The notes beneath the pieces are model-generated. The model saw only the letters and a program-made list of their open reading frames with translations, did no database searches and had not been told where the DNA came from. Of a stretch of 38,558 bases of DNA, positions 1 through 8,393 are shown in pieces (positions within the stretch are counted from its first letter, which is position 1; every line of letters begins with the position of its first letter). Both the position numbers and the translations under genes were made by a program. The DNA comes from Oscillospiraceae bacterium (GTDB lineage: Bacteria; Bacillota; Clostridia; Oscillospirales; Acutalibacteraceae), in the NCBI GenBank assembly GCA_029013165.1, contig JAQXMV010000125.1, positions 1 through 38,558 of the forward strand. The letters run 5' to 3'.

Positions 1-2
1 AA

Positions 3-545
3 TGCGGCATCGGCAAGGTCAACGCCGCTTCGGCCACGGCTTTTCTCATCGCCAATGAGGGCGCGGAAATGATCCTGAATGCCGGTCTTTCCGGTGCGGT
101 GCACCGCCTGAGAAGAGAGGATATGATCGCCGCCGAAAGCCATGTGGAGTGCGACTATGACCTGACGGCCATCGGCTATGGCCCGGGCGAAAAGCCCGAC
201 GGCCAGCGGTATGTTTACCGCGCCGACGAAAGGCTCCTTTCTTATGCTTTGCAGAGTCCCGGCATCCTAAAAGCCAAAACCGGAACCGGAGATATTTTCC
301 TGACGGATCCGGTGAAAAAGGCTTATTACCGCGATACTTTCGGCGTCGAAGCCTTTGACATGGAAACGGCCGCCATCGCTTCGGTCTGCGACAAGTGCGC
401 CGTGCCGATGCTTTCCCTGAGAAAGATCAGCGACGACGCCGACGACAGCTCCGTGGAGGATTACCGCGAAATGAATGTCAGACAGGAGACCTGCCTGACG
501 GAGCTTCTTTTCAATGTGATGACAAGATTGCTCAGCGATCAGTAA
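3..545 (+). CDS. MTA/SAH (5'-methylthioadenosine/S-adenosylhomocysteine) nucleosidase-like phosphorylase, 5' truncated by window edge
   Basis: Open frame continues upstream of ATG 69 to the window edge (CGIGKVNASATAF...); NAGLSGAV and FDMETAAIASVC motifs typical of the PNP/MTAN family. Confidence 0.85.
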   Translation, partial: CGIGKVNAASATAFLIANEGAEMILNAGLSGAVHRLRREDMIAAESHVECDYDLTAIGYGPGEKPDGQRYVYRADERLLSYALQSPGILKAKTGTGDIFLTDPVKKAYYRDTFGVEAFDMETAAIASVCDKCAVPMLSLRKISDDADDSSVEDYREMNVRQETCLTELLFNVMTRLLSDQ

Positions 546-551
546 AAAAAG

Positions 552-606
552 CAGGGGACTGCCGACGAATGCGCCTGAACGCATTTCTCGGCAGTCCTGT
601 TTTTTA
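552..606 (+). terminator. Rho-independent terminator of the nucleosidase gene
   Basis: Long imperfect hairpin caggggactgccgacgaatgcg / cgcatttctcggcagtcctg followed by TTTTTT. Confidence 0.8.
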
Positions 607-709
607 TGCTAAGCGCAGCGGCAAAGAAGCTCGCGGCCTTTGCGGTGTCCCGATTGAAAAAGAATTTCCCAAATGTCATGAGATTGCCGAAAAATATCCC
701 TGTCACCCC

Positions 710-738
710 TTGAAAAAAGCATTTCAAAATAGTATAAT
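710..738 (+). promoter_or_regulatory. Predicted sigma-A promoter for the PHP gene
   Basis: TTGAAA-17 nt-TATAAT upstream of ATG 828. Confidence 0.7.
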
Positions 739-827
739 TGATATAGTTTATTAATATTGAGGAAGTTTGGCCTTTTTTTCGTGCGGAAAGCGTGAGAGGG
801 CCGATTTGAAAGGAAACGGGATCCATT

Positions 828-1703
828 TTGAAAGCAGATTTACATTGTCACACCAAACTCTCAGACGGTACGCTGGGCATTGACGACATGATCATTCTGG
901 CAAAAAACAGCGGCGTTACCACACTGGCAATCACTGACCATGACTGTCAGGCCGGTAATGTCAGAGCCTCCCTGATCGGCGCAAGACACGGCATTACCGT
1001 TATTCCTGCGGTGGAATTTTCCGCAACGGACAGCAAGAGACATGCCAAAGCGCATATTCTCTGTTACCTTGCCGACACGCCTGAAAGACTGGAGGGCTTG
1101 TGCAAGAGCAACTCCGAGAAGAGAAAAAGAGCCGGTAGGATCATGATTGCCAAGGTGACGAGTAAATTTCCCGTGACGGCCGAGCTGATTCTCAAGTGCG
1201 CCCAGGGCTCGACCAATATCTATAAACAGCACATTATGCAGGCACTCATGGAGTGCGGCTACACCACCTCGATTTTCGGTGATCTTTTCCGGATGCTCTT
1301 TACTTCCGAGTCGCGGATCAATATCCTCATGGAGAGCACTTATCCCGAGCCGGCCGAAATCATCGAGGCCATACACGAGGCCGGCGGCATAGCCGTTCTG
1401 GCGCACCCGGGCTTTTATGATAACTTTGAGCTTCTCGAGGAGCTGATCCCTCTGGGTCTTGACGGCGTGGAGGTATGGCACCCGAAGAACACCCCCGAGC
1501 AGCAGGAGCTGCTGATAAAAACCGCAAAGAAGCATGACCTGCTCATGACCGGCGGCAGTGATTTCCACGGCGGCTATAACGCCGAGCCTGTCAAACTGGG
1601 CGAATACGGACCGGACGAGGATCATGTGGCACAGCTTCTTGCCTATAAGGCGAAAAGGCGCAGACGTCAGAAACGAGAAGCCGCCGCTGCCGCCGCAGAA
1701 TAA
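828..1703 (+). CDS. PHP-domain phosphoesterase (TrpH/YciV-like)
   Basis: MKADLHCHTKLSDGTL, AITDHD, AHPGF and GGSDFHG motifs of PHP metal-dependent phosphoesterases. Confidence 0.9.
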   Translation: MKADLHCHTKLSDGTLGIDDMIILAKNSGVTTLAITDHDCQAGNVRASLIGARHGITVIPAVEFSATDSKRHAKAHILCYLADTPERLEGLCKSNSEKRKRAGRIMIAKVTSKFPVTAELILKCAQGSTNIYKQHIMQALMECGYTTSIFGDLFRMLFTSESRINILMESTYPEPAEIIEAIHEAGGIAVLAHPGFYDNFELLEELIPLGLDGVEVWHPKNTPEQQELLIKTAKKHDLLMTGGSDFHGGYNAEPVKLGEYGPDEDHVAQLLAYKAKRRRRQKREAAAAAAE

Positions 1704-1728
1704 AAAACAACACTGGACGGAGAACAAC

Positions 1729-2298
1729 ATGAGCGAAAACGATGTCAGAATCTATGTCAGCAAAAAAGAGATGAATCATGCCGGTGATTTCAGCGGCAGC
1801 TTTGACACGATCAATACCCACCGTGCCAACGGCAATATCGACAAAGCCCGCCGCTTGGGGGCTGTTTTGGCGACCATCACGCCCACGGGAGACGAGGGAC
1901 TGGTGGTTGACCTGAAATCTCATCTGGCGTCGAAGTTCTTTGTTCAGGATATCCTCTATCAGATCAAGGTGCTTTTGGTTTTTGCCTGTGAGACCATTTT
2001 GCAGATGGATATTCCCGTGGAGCTTCTGTCGAATACGGCTATCGCCTCTATGTATGACGCCATCGAAACCGCCTCACCGGGCTTTTACAGCAACATTGCC
2101 AACGGCGCCGCTTTCACTTTCTATTATCTCGCCGTAAAAAAAGGCGGCGATCTCTCGGAGAATATCGGCGAAGCCTTTGCCATGCTCTGCGGTGTGAAGA
2201 ATAAGGACAGCTTCATTCCTGCCGGCAAGACGGTGTGGAATATTGCCGTTGACATCGTGACGAAAGAAATCGAAAAGGCAGACTTCAGGGATATCTGA
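1729..2298 (+). CDS. Hypothetical protein, unknown family
   Basis: ORF 1558..2298; likely start ATG 1729 (MSENDVRIYVSKKEM) just after the PHP gene stop. Confidence 0.7.
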   Translation: MSENDVRIYVSKKEMNHAGDFSGSFDTINTHRANGNIDKARRLGAVLATITPTGDEGLVVDLKSHLASKFFVQDILYQIKVLLVFACETILQMDIPVELLSNTAIASMYDAIETASPGFYSNIANGAAFTFYYLAVKKGGDLSENIGEAFAMLCGVKNKDSFIPAGKTVWNIAVDIVTKEIEKADFRDI

Positions 2299-2318
2299 GG
2301 CGATGTCGGTACCGCCCG

Positions 2319-2355
2319 GCGGCGTAAAACATAAGACGCCGCAATATCTGCTGTG
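2319..2355 (+). pseudogene. Remnant of the C-terminus of a paralogue of the 1729..2298 product (GVKHKTPQYLL-like)
   Basis: Nucleotides gcggcgtaaaacataagacgccgcaatatctgctgtg recur almost identically at 2551..2587. Confidence 0.5.
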
Positions 2356-2484
2356 CGGAATCAGTATCTTTGCGCAATTAGTGGAAATGATTTCAATATG
2401 GACTTTTGGTTTGTATGTTCTGATGTCGAACCGACAGTGAAAGTTATCCGTTAAAATGTAATCAATGTGTCATTCCGTTCAATT

Positions 2485-2587
2485 TATTATCTCGCCGTAA
2501 AAAAGGCGGCGATCTCTCGGAGAATATCGGCGAAGCCTTTGCCATGCTCTGCGGCGTAAAACACAAGACGCCGAAATATCTGCTGTG
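2485..2587 (+). pseudogene. Decayed duplicate of the 3' part of the 1729..2298 gene
   Basis: Near-identical to 2122..2192 (one A deleted from a poly-A run, causing a frameshift) joined to sequence near-identical to 2319..2355. Confidence 0.75.
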
Positions 2588-2630
2588 AAACAGGCATAAC
2601 TCTGACGACAAAAGACCAATATGTATTTCA

Positions 2631-2662
2631 GGCGGACTTCTACCATAAAGTCCGCTGTTTTA
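2631..2662 (+). terminator. Possible terminator/attenuator upstream of the DRTGG-hydrogenase operon
   Basis: Hairpin ggcggact / agtccgc followed by tgttttaat. Confidence 0.45.
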
Positions 2663-2705
2663 ATAAAAAAATCAGCCGCCGGAAGCGGCATTTTGGAGGA
2701 AGAAT

Positions 2706-3056
2706 ATGAAAGTCAAAGAAATTCAGGAAACACTTGCTGCCGAGGTAATGTGCAGGCCGGATCTGCTCGAAACTGAGGTGCATTCTGCCTGTGGCAGTGA
2801 CATGATGAGCGATGTGCTGGCCTATGTCAAGGAGCAGGCGGTTCTGCTCACGGGTCTGGTCAATCCCCAAGTGGTGCGTACGGCAGAAATGATGGATATG
2901 CACTGCATTGTTTTCGTCAGAGGAAAAAGGCCGAACCTCGAAATGATAGAAATGGCGGCGGAGAGAGATATGGTCATGCTCTGTACCGATATGGAAATGT
3001 TCACCTCCTGCGGAAAGCTCTATGCGGCCGGACTGAGGGGAGGCAGCGCCCGGTGA
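2706..3056 (+). CDS. DRTGG-domain-like protein
   Basis: TGLVNPQVVRTAEMMDMHCIVFVRGKRPNLEMIEMAAERDMVMLCTDMEMFTSCGKLY resembles the DRTGG domain; good RBS ggagga. Confidence 0.65.
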   Translation: MKVKEIQETLAAEVMCRPDLLETEVHSACGSDMMSDVLAYVKEQAVLLTGLVNPQVVRTAEMMDMHCIVFVRGKRPNLEMIEMAAERDMVMLCTDMEMFTSCGKLYAAGLRGGSAR

Positions 3057-3481
3057 TGGATGAAAAAATTACACTGCATTATGATGTACCGGGCGATGAC
3101 TTCACCAGGGCAGGCGCGGCCTCCGGCGATGTCAAGCGCGCCCTGAAGGCCCTGGGTATATCGCCGCAGGTGATCCGAAATGTTGCTATCGCCATGTATG
3201 AGGGCGAGATCAACATGGTGATTCATGCCGGCGGCGGGCAGGCGGATGTGGAAATCACAGGCGACGCTATCCGGATGGTTCTGGCCGATCAGGGCCCGGG
3301 TATCGCCAATCTTGAACTGGCCATGAAAGAGGGCTATTCCACGGCTCCCGATAATATCCGCTGTCTCGGCTTCGGAGCAGGCATGGGTCTGCCGAACATC
3401 AAAAAATATACCGATGAATTTACCGTGGAAACACAAGTGGGTGTCGGTACCACCCTTTATATGACGGCATTGATCAAATGA
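3053..3481 (+). CDS. ATP-binding protein, anti-sigma factor-like HATPase (RsbW/SpoIIAB-type fold)
   Basis: NVAIAMYEGEINMVIHAGGG (N box), MVLADQGPGI and GFGAGMGLPNIKKYTDEF (G boxes); overlaps the upstream stop by 4 nt. Confidence 0.85.
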   Translation: MMDEKITLHYDVPGDDFTRAGAASGDVKRALKALGISPQVIRNVAIAMYEGEINMVIHAGGGQADVEITGDAIRMVLADQGPGIANLELAMKEGYSTAPDNIRCLGFGAGMGLPNIKKYTDEFTVETQVGVGTTLYMTALIK

Positions 3482-3512
3482 ATGAGAAAAACAGCGCAGG
3501 AAAGGAGAAACC

Positions 3513-4850
3513 ATGGCTACTGTATTCCACTCTGTCAGACTCGATGACACCAAGTGCCGCGGCTGCACAAACTGTATAAAACGCTGTCCCACTCAGGCGA
3601 TTCGCGTGAGAAATAAAAAAGCATACATAATTTCCGATCGCTGCATTGACTGCGGAGAATGTATCCGGGTGTGTCCCCATCATGCCAAATACGCCGTCAG
3701 TGAAAGTCTCAGCGAGCTTGAAAAGTATCAATATAAAGTGGCGCTTCCCGCGCCGGCTCTTTACGGTCAGTTCAATAATCTTGAAAATGTTGACTATGTG
3801 CTGACAGGACTGAAAAAAATCGGCTTTGACAGCGTCTTTGAGGTTTCCAAGGGCGCGGAGCTGATCTCCCATGCCACGAGAATGATGCTGCAGAACGATG
3901 AGCTGAAAAAGCCGGTCATTTCCTCAGCCTGCCCGGCGGTTCTGCGCCTGATCCGAACCCGTTTCCCTAATCTGCTCGGCAATCTTTTGCCCTTATATGC
4001 TCCGGTGGATCTGGCGGCCGTGATGGCCAGACGCAAGGCCTCAGAGGAGACGGGACTTTCTCCCGAGGAGATCGGCGTCTTTTTCATCACACCCTGTCCG
4101 GCCAAACGGACAGCTATCCGGCGCCCCCTCTGCTATGAAAGAAGCGGCACCGACGGTGCCATTGCGATCAAGGATATCTATCCCTCTCTGGTGCAGGTAA
4201 TGGATAAACTGCAGCCCGAAGAACTGGAGCCGATCAATGATTCGGGCATTATCGGTGTCGGCTGGGCCAGCAGCGGCGGCGAAGCCGCAGGACTGCTGAA
4301 CGAACGGTATCTTGCCGCCGACGGCATTGAGAATGTGATCAATGTCCTCGAGGAGCTGGAGGATGAGAAGCTCAATGATCTGGAGTTCATCGAGCTCAAC
4401 TGCTGTACGGGAGGCTGTGTCGGCGGCGTTCTGACCGTCGAAAACCCCTATGTTGCCAAGGCGCGTCTGCAAAGACTGCGCAAATTCATGCCCGTATCCT
4501 GCAATTCTTTGAGCGAGGATTATGATCTGGCGGAAATGGGCTGGACCAAGGAGCTGACCTCCTCACCGGCCATGAAGTTAGCTGACAATGTGATCAAGGC
4601 CATGCACATGATGTCGAGGCTCCGGGAAATAGAAGCCTCTCTGCCGGGACTGGACTGCGGTATATGCGGTGCTCCCTCTTGTCACGCCCTGGCCGATGAC
4701 ATTGTGCGCGGCTATGCCGAGGAGTCAGACTGTGTACTGAGTAAAATCAAAGTAGACGGCAGCAAAAACGATGACTGGCTGCCGGCACCTTTCCGAATCA
4801 AGGTGCTCAATGAAGAAAACAGCGGGAGTGAGAAAAATGACGGTTCGTGA
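3513..4850 (+). CDS. [FeFe]-hydrogenase-like iron-sulfur protein (2x[4Fe-4S] N-terminus, H-cluster-type domain, C-terminal FeS domain)
   Basis: CRGCTNCIKRCP, CIDCGECIRVCP; SSACPAV, TPCPAK and ELNCCTGGCVGG (H-cluster-like cysteines); C-terminal CGICGAPSC...C. Confidence 0.85.
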   Translation: MATVFHSVRLDDTKCRGCTNCIKRCPTQAIRVRNKKAYIISDRCIDCGECIRVCPHHAKYAVSESLSELEKYQYKVALPAPALYGQFNNLENVDYVLTGLKKIGFDSVFEVSKGAELISHATRMMLQNDELKKPVISSACPAVLRLIRTRFPNLLGNLLPLYAPVDLAAVMARRKASEETGLSPEEIGVFFITPCPAKRTAIRRPLCYERSGTDGAIAIKDIYPSLVQVMDKLQPEELEPINDSGIIGVGWASSGGEAAGLLNERYLAADGIENVINVLEELEDEKLNDLEFIELNCCTGGCVGGVLTVENPYVAKARLQRLRKFMPVSCNSLSEDYDLAEMGWTKELTSSPAMKLADNVIKAMHMMSRLREIEASLPGLDCGICGAPSCHALADDIVRGYAEESDCVLSKIKVDGSKNDDWLPAPFRIKVLNEENSGSEKNDGS

Positions 4851-5166
4851 GCTCAAAGATAAACTGAATCTGGAGATTCTGTGCGAGGGAGACATGACAA
4901 GGGAGATCAGCGGCTGTTACAGCGGCGACCTGCTCTCATGGGTGATGTCCCGCCTGAGAGAGGACGAGATCTGGCTGACGGTGATGGGTAATATCAACGC
5001 AGTGGCTGTGGCTGTCCTGACGGACTGCGCCTGTATAGTGCTGACGGAAAAGGCGGCTCTGGACGAAGCTGCCCTGATCAAAGCCGAGCAACAAGGTGTT
5101 TGCATCCTGACCGGTGAACAAAATGCCTATGAGCTTTCTGTGGCCGTGGCGGAGCTTTTGACATGA
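4837..5166 (+). CDS. DRTGG-domain-like protein, second copy
   Basis: MTVRELKDKLNLEILCEGDMTREISGCYSGDLLSWVMSRLREDEIWLTVMGNINAVAVAVLTDCACIVLTE; start at ATG 4837 supported by RBS gggag. Confidence 0.7.
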   Translation: MTVRELKDKLNLEILCEGDMTREISGCYSGDLLSWVMSRLREDEIWLTVMGNINAVAVAVLTDCACIVLTEKAALDEAALIKAEQQGVCILTGEQNAYELSVAVAELLT

Positions 5167-5873
5167 GGCTGAAATACGATCTTCATCTGCACTCCTGCCT
5201 TTCCCCCTGCGGCGACGGAGAGATGACGCCCTATAACCTGGTGAACCTTGCGAAGCTGCTGGGCTATGATATCATCGCCCTGACCGATCATAATTCCTGC
5301 CTGAACTGTCCAAGTGCCATGGAGGTCGGCAGACAGATCGGCCTGACGGTTGTGCCCGGTATGGAGCTCTGCACCGCCGAGGAAATTCACTGTATTTGTC
5401 TGCTGCCGGATCTTGACAGAGCTCTGGCTTTCAGCGAAAGAATCCATCAGCTGCTCCCACCGGTGAAAAACCGCGAAAAAATCTTCGGAGAACAGCTTGT
5501 GATGGACGCAGAAGATCATACCATCGGCAGAGAGGAACTGCTTCTCACGGCTGCCTGCGCCGTGAGTATTGAGGAAGTGCCGTCGCTGATGGAAGAATAC
5601 GGGGGAGTGTGCTATCCGGCTCATATCGACAGAAGCTCCTACAGTGTGCTTTCCGTGCTGGGCGATTTTCCCGCCGGATTACAGGTGAACTGTTATGAGT
5701 TGACCTGTGCCGCCGATGAAAAGGCCTATCAGGAGCAATACGAGATACTGAGGTCGAAAAAGCTCATTAAAAGCTCCGACGCCCACTATCTCGAAAATAT
5801 GACCGAGGCAAGGTTTACTGTCGATCTTGCAGAAAATACGCCTGCGGCACTGATTGAGTATTTGAAAGGATGA
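5163..5873 (+). CDS. PHP-domain phosphoesterase
   Basis: YDLHLHSCLSPCGDGEMTP, ALTDHNSCLN, VPGMELCTAEEIH, SSDAHYLE motifs; overlaps the upstream stop by 4 nt. Confidence 0.88.
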   Translation: MRLKYDLHLHSCLSPCGDGEMTPYNLVNLAKLLGYDIIALTDHNSCLNCPSAMEVGRQIGLTVVPGMELCTAEEIHCICLLPDLDRALAFSERIHQLLPPVKNREKIFGEQLVMDAEDHTIGREELLLTAACAVSIEEVPSLMEEYGGVCYPAHIDRSSYSVLSVLGDFPAGLQVNCYELTCAADEKAYQEQYEILRSKKLIKSSDAHYLENMTEARFTVDLAENTPAALIEYLKG

Positions 5874-6337
5874 GAAAAATGACAAGACAGGAAAAAGCCG
5901 GTGAACTGTTCCTGGAGGGCTTCAACTGCTCCCAGTCGGTTTTCACCGCTTTTTGTGACCGTTTCGGTCTCAATGAGGAAACAGCGAAAAGAATATCTGC
6001 CGGCCTCGGCGGCGGAGTGGGCAGAATGAGAGAGGTCTGCGGCGCCGTGAGCGCCGCGGCCATGGTGCTCGGCTCCCTCAGAGCCGGGGTAACCGGTGAC
6101 GACAAAGAAAGCAAGAAAGAAAACTATGATCTGGTTCAGGAATTTGCTCGCCGCTTCGAGGCTATCCATTCCACGGTCATTTGCCGTGAAATGCTGAAAC
6201 GCCCGGCTTCTCTTCAGGAGGGGACCTTACCGGAAAACCGAACGCCGGAATATTACAAGAACCGTCCCTGCCTGAAAGTGGTTGAGGACGCCGCCGGAAT
6301 ACTGGAAGAGATGATAGGAGAATACGAGAAGAAATGA
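5870..6337 (+). CDS. C_GCAxxG_C_C family redox protein
   Basis: FNCSQSVFTAF, GLGGGVGRMREVCGAVSAAAMVLG, C...RPCLKVVEDAA pattern of this family. Confidence 0.85.
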   Translation: MRKMTRQEKAGELFLEGFNCSQSVFTAFCDRFGLNEETAKRISAGLGGGVGRMREVCGAVSAAAMVLGSLRAGVTGDDKESKKENYDLVQEFARRFEAIHSTVICREMLKRPASLQEGTLPENRTPEYYKNRPCLKVVEDAAGILEEMIGEYEKK

Positions 6338-6990
6338 TGAGGCAGGAAGTCGAGCTGATCGAATATTCACGGGGTGTTGACCGGGCAAACTGCATGACCC
6401 ACGCCGCAGCGGCGGTGCTCAGTGTTTTCGGTGGGGCGCTGCTCTTCATGAAAGCCGAGGGTTTTCGTCAAATGTTTTCCTCGGTGATCTATTCCCTTGC
6501 GATGGTTGCGGTTTACACGGTCTCGGCTGTTTATCACGGATTGCCGCCGGGAGAGAGAAAACGCAAAGCCCGACTGGCCGATCATTGCACCGTACCGGTG
6601 CTCATTGCCGGAACGGCGACGCCCTGCGCTCTGGTGACCCTGTATGAATTAAGCATACCCCACAGTCTGGTGGTGCTGATTCTCGGCTGGGGATGCACAA
6701 CTTTCGGTATCATAACACGCATTTTTTTCTTTCAAAAGCTCAAAGGTGTGACCATGGCCGTCTATATCTTGTCCGGTGCTGTGATGCTTTTCTCCGCTGT
6801 GCCGCTGCTCGGGCAAATCAGCCGAGAGGGTTTTGCCGAGCTGTGCATAGGCTGTGTGTTTTATCTTGTCGGCGCGGCTCTCATGGGCCTCGGCAGGAAG
6901 AAAGAGTGGCTTCATGTGATTTTTCATGTTTTCGTTGTCATCGGCAGTGCCGTTCATTTTCATGCTGTGCTGACTTATGTTTTAGGGTGA
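6334..6990 (+). CDS. Hemolysin III / PAQR-family membrane protein
   Basis: YSRGVDRANCMTHAAAAVLS, SAVYHGLPPGERKRKARLADH, HVFVVIGSAVHFHAVLTYV; seven-TM pattern. Confidence 0.88.
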   Translation: MMRQEVELIEYSRGVDRANCMTHAAAAVLSVFGGALLFMKAEGFRQMFSSVIYSLAMVAVYTVSAVYHGLPPGERKRKARLADHCTVPVLIAGTATPCALVTLYELSIPHSLVVLILGWGCTTFGIITRIFFFQKLKGVTMAVYILSGAVMLFSAVPLLGQISREGFAELCIGCVFYLVGAALMGLGRKKEWLHVIFHVFVVIGSAVHFHAVLTYVLG

Positions 6991-7041
6991 ATATAAAAAA
7001 GTAACCGCCGGTGACAGGCGGTGTTCATAAAAAGAAGCGAA

Positions 7042-7078
7042 TCCTCCCGATGGCTTGCAACATCGGGAGGATTTTTTT
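7042..7078 (+). terminator. Strong rho-independent terminator closing the hydrogenase-like operon
   Basis: tcctcccgatg-gcttgcaa-catcgggagga followed by TTTTTTT. Confidence 0.92.
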
Positions 7079-7129
7079 GCATGAGTATGTTTTGTCAAAT
7101 ACAGTTTTGGCAAATATCTTAGGAAATCT

Positions 7130-8296
7130 TTAATCTACCGTTTTCGTTTTCTTAATCGCTCTCTCGTTTGCGGCAAAGAGTAATAACACAAAGCCCAAGA
7201 GTACAAATGGTGTAATTTTAAAAGTAGTCCATGAAGCAATATAACCAAAGGATAACTGAGCGAGAAAGCCGACGGCATAAGCACCGGCCATGTGATAGCC
7301 TGTGATGTCTGCGCTATAATCCTTGCCGAAGCGTGAGGGTACACTGTGTAAGACGCTCGGGAACACAGGGCCGAACCCGATGCCGATAAGCAGTAAACCG
7401 AGTATAGAGGTACTGCCAAAAGGCAAAGCCAGAATAATCATACCGAGGAAGGATATGACAATTCCACCCCGTATCATGTTATTGTCATCGACCTTTAAAG
7501 AAACGAAACCGGATATAAGCCGGCCGAGCATGATGCCGCCGTAATAAAGGGAAATCCATCGAGCGGCCTTGTCGGGACTTTCACCGAAAGCATTTACCAA
7601 AAAAGTGGCGCCCCAAGTGCCTAAAAGAAATTCCATACCGCAATATAAGCCAAGAGAAAGAATACTGGTTTTCAGTCCCTTGGTTTTCAGAATTTCAAAA
7701 AAGGATTTGTTGGGTGTTTTCAATCCCGCATCGGCTTCTTCGGCTGCCGTGTCCAGCTTTTTCCACTTATTAATAAAAATGGCAACGATCATGGCAATAA
7801 GAAACTGTAACAGCGCAATGACACGAAAGCCGTTGCGCCAGCTGCTGCCGTCATTCAAGAAAAAGGAAAGAATGATGGGGCTGATCGTGACACCGACACC
7901 CCAAAAGCAGTGCAGCCAGTTCATGTGACGGGTTTCATAGTGAAGCGAAACATAATTGTTAAGTGCTGTGTCGATAGCACCGGCTCCGTAACCGAGCACG
8001 ATGGTAAAGAACATCATCACCCAGATATTGGGGCTGAAGCTGATTCCCAACAGACCGGCAGAGGTGAGGAGGGTAGAAACAAAGGTCACTGTCGGTGTGC
8101 CGAATTTTCTGATGACCTTGCCGGATAAGAAGCTTGCGCCGCCGGTACAAAGACCTGTAATGATGCTGTAAAGGGAAGCGAAGCTCTCCTCAACGCCAAA
8201 GTCAATGTGAACAACGGGCCATGCCGCACCGAAAAGGGAATCGGGCAGACCTAAGGATATAAATACTACATATATAACGGCCAATATTGTTATCAT
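7130..8296 (-). CDS. Major facilitator superfamily transporter
   Basis: ILAVIYVVFISLGLPDSLFGAAWPVVHIDFG; about 12 hydrophobic segments; start at CAT 8294-8296 with upstream RBS aagaggt. Confidence 0.88.
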   Translation of the reverse strand: MITILAVIYVVFISLGLPDSLFGAAWPVVHIDFGVEESFASLYSIITGLCTGGASFLSGKVIRKFGTPTVTFVSTLLTSAGLLGISFSPNIWVMMFFTIVLGYGAGAIDTALNNYVSLHYETRHMNWLHCFWGVGVTISPIILSFFLNDGSSWRNGFRVIALLQFLIAMIVAIFINKWKKLDTAAEEADAGLKTPNKSFFEILKTKGLKTSILSLGLYCGMEFLLGTWGATFLVNAFGESPDKAARWISLYYGGIMLGRLISGFVSLKVDDNNMIRGGIVISFLGMIILALPFGSTSILGLLLIGIGFGPVFPSVLHSVPSRFGKDYSADITGYHMAGAYAVGFLAQLSFGYIASWTTFKITPFVLLGFVLLLFAANERAIKKTKTVD

Positions 8297-8393
8297 AATA
8301 TACCTCTTACAAAATCTCAATTCATTTGTCCGACTTCTGTATCCCGATAAAAGCGCTCACAGGCGCAGAGGAAACTGCCAAAGTTTCGTGGTG

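Noticed and set aside
861-1730. Long minus-strand ORF (289 aa)
   Set aside because: Fully antisense to the convincing PHP-domain gene; no recognisable domain
2319-2355. Hairpin cggcgt/acgccg as a terminator
   Set aside because: No U-tract follows; sequence is better explained as a paralogue remnant shared with 2551-2587
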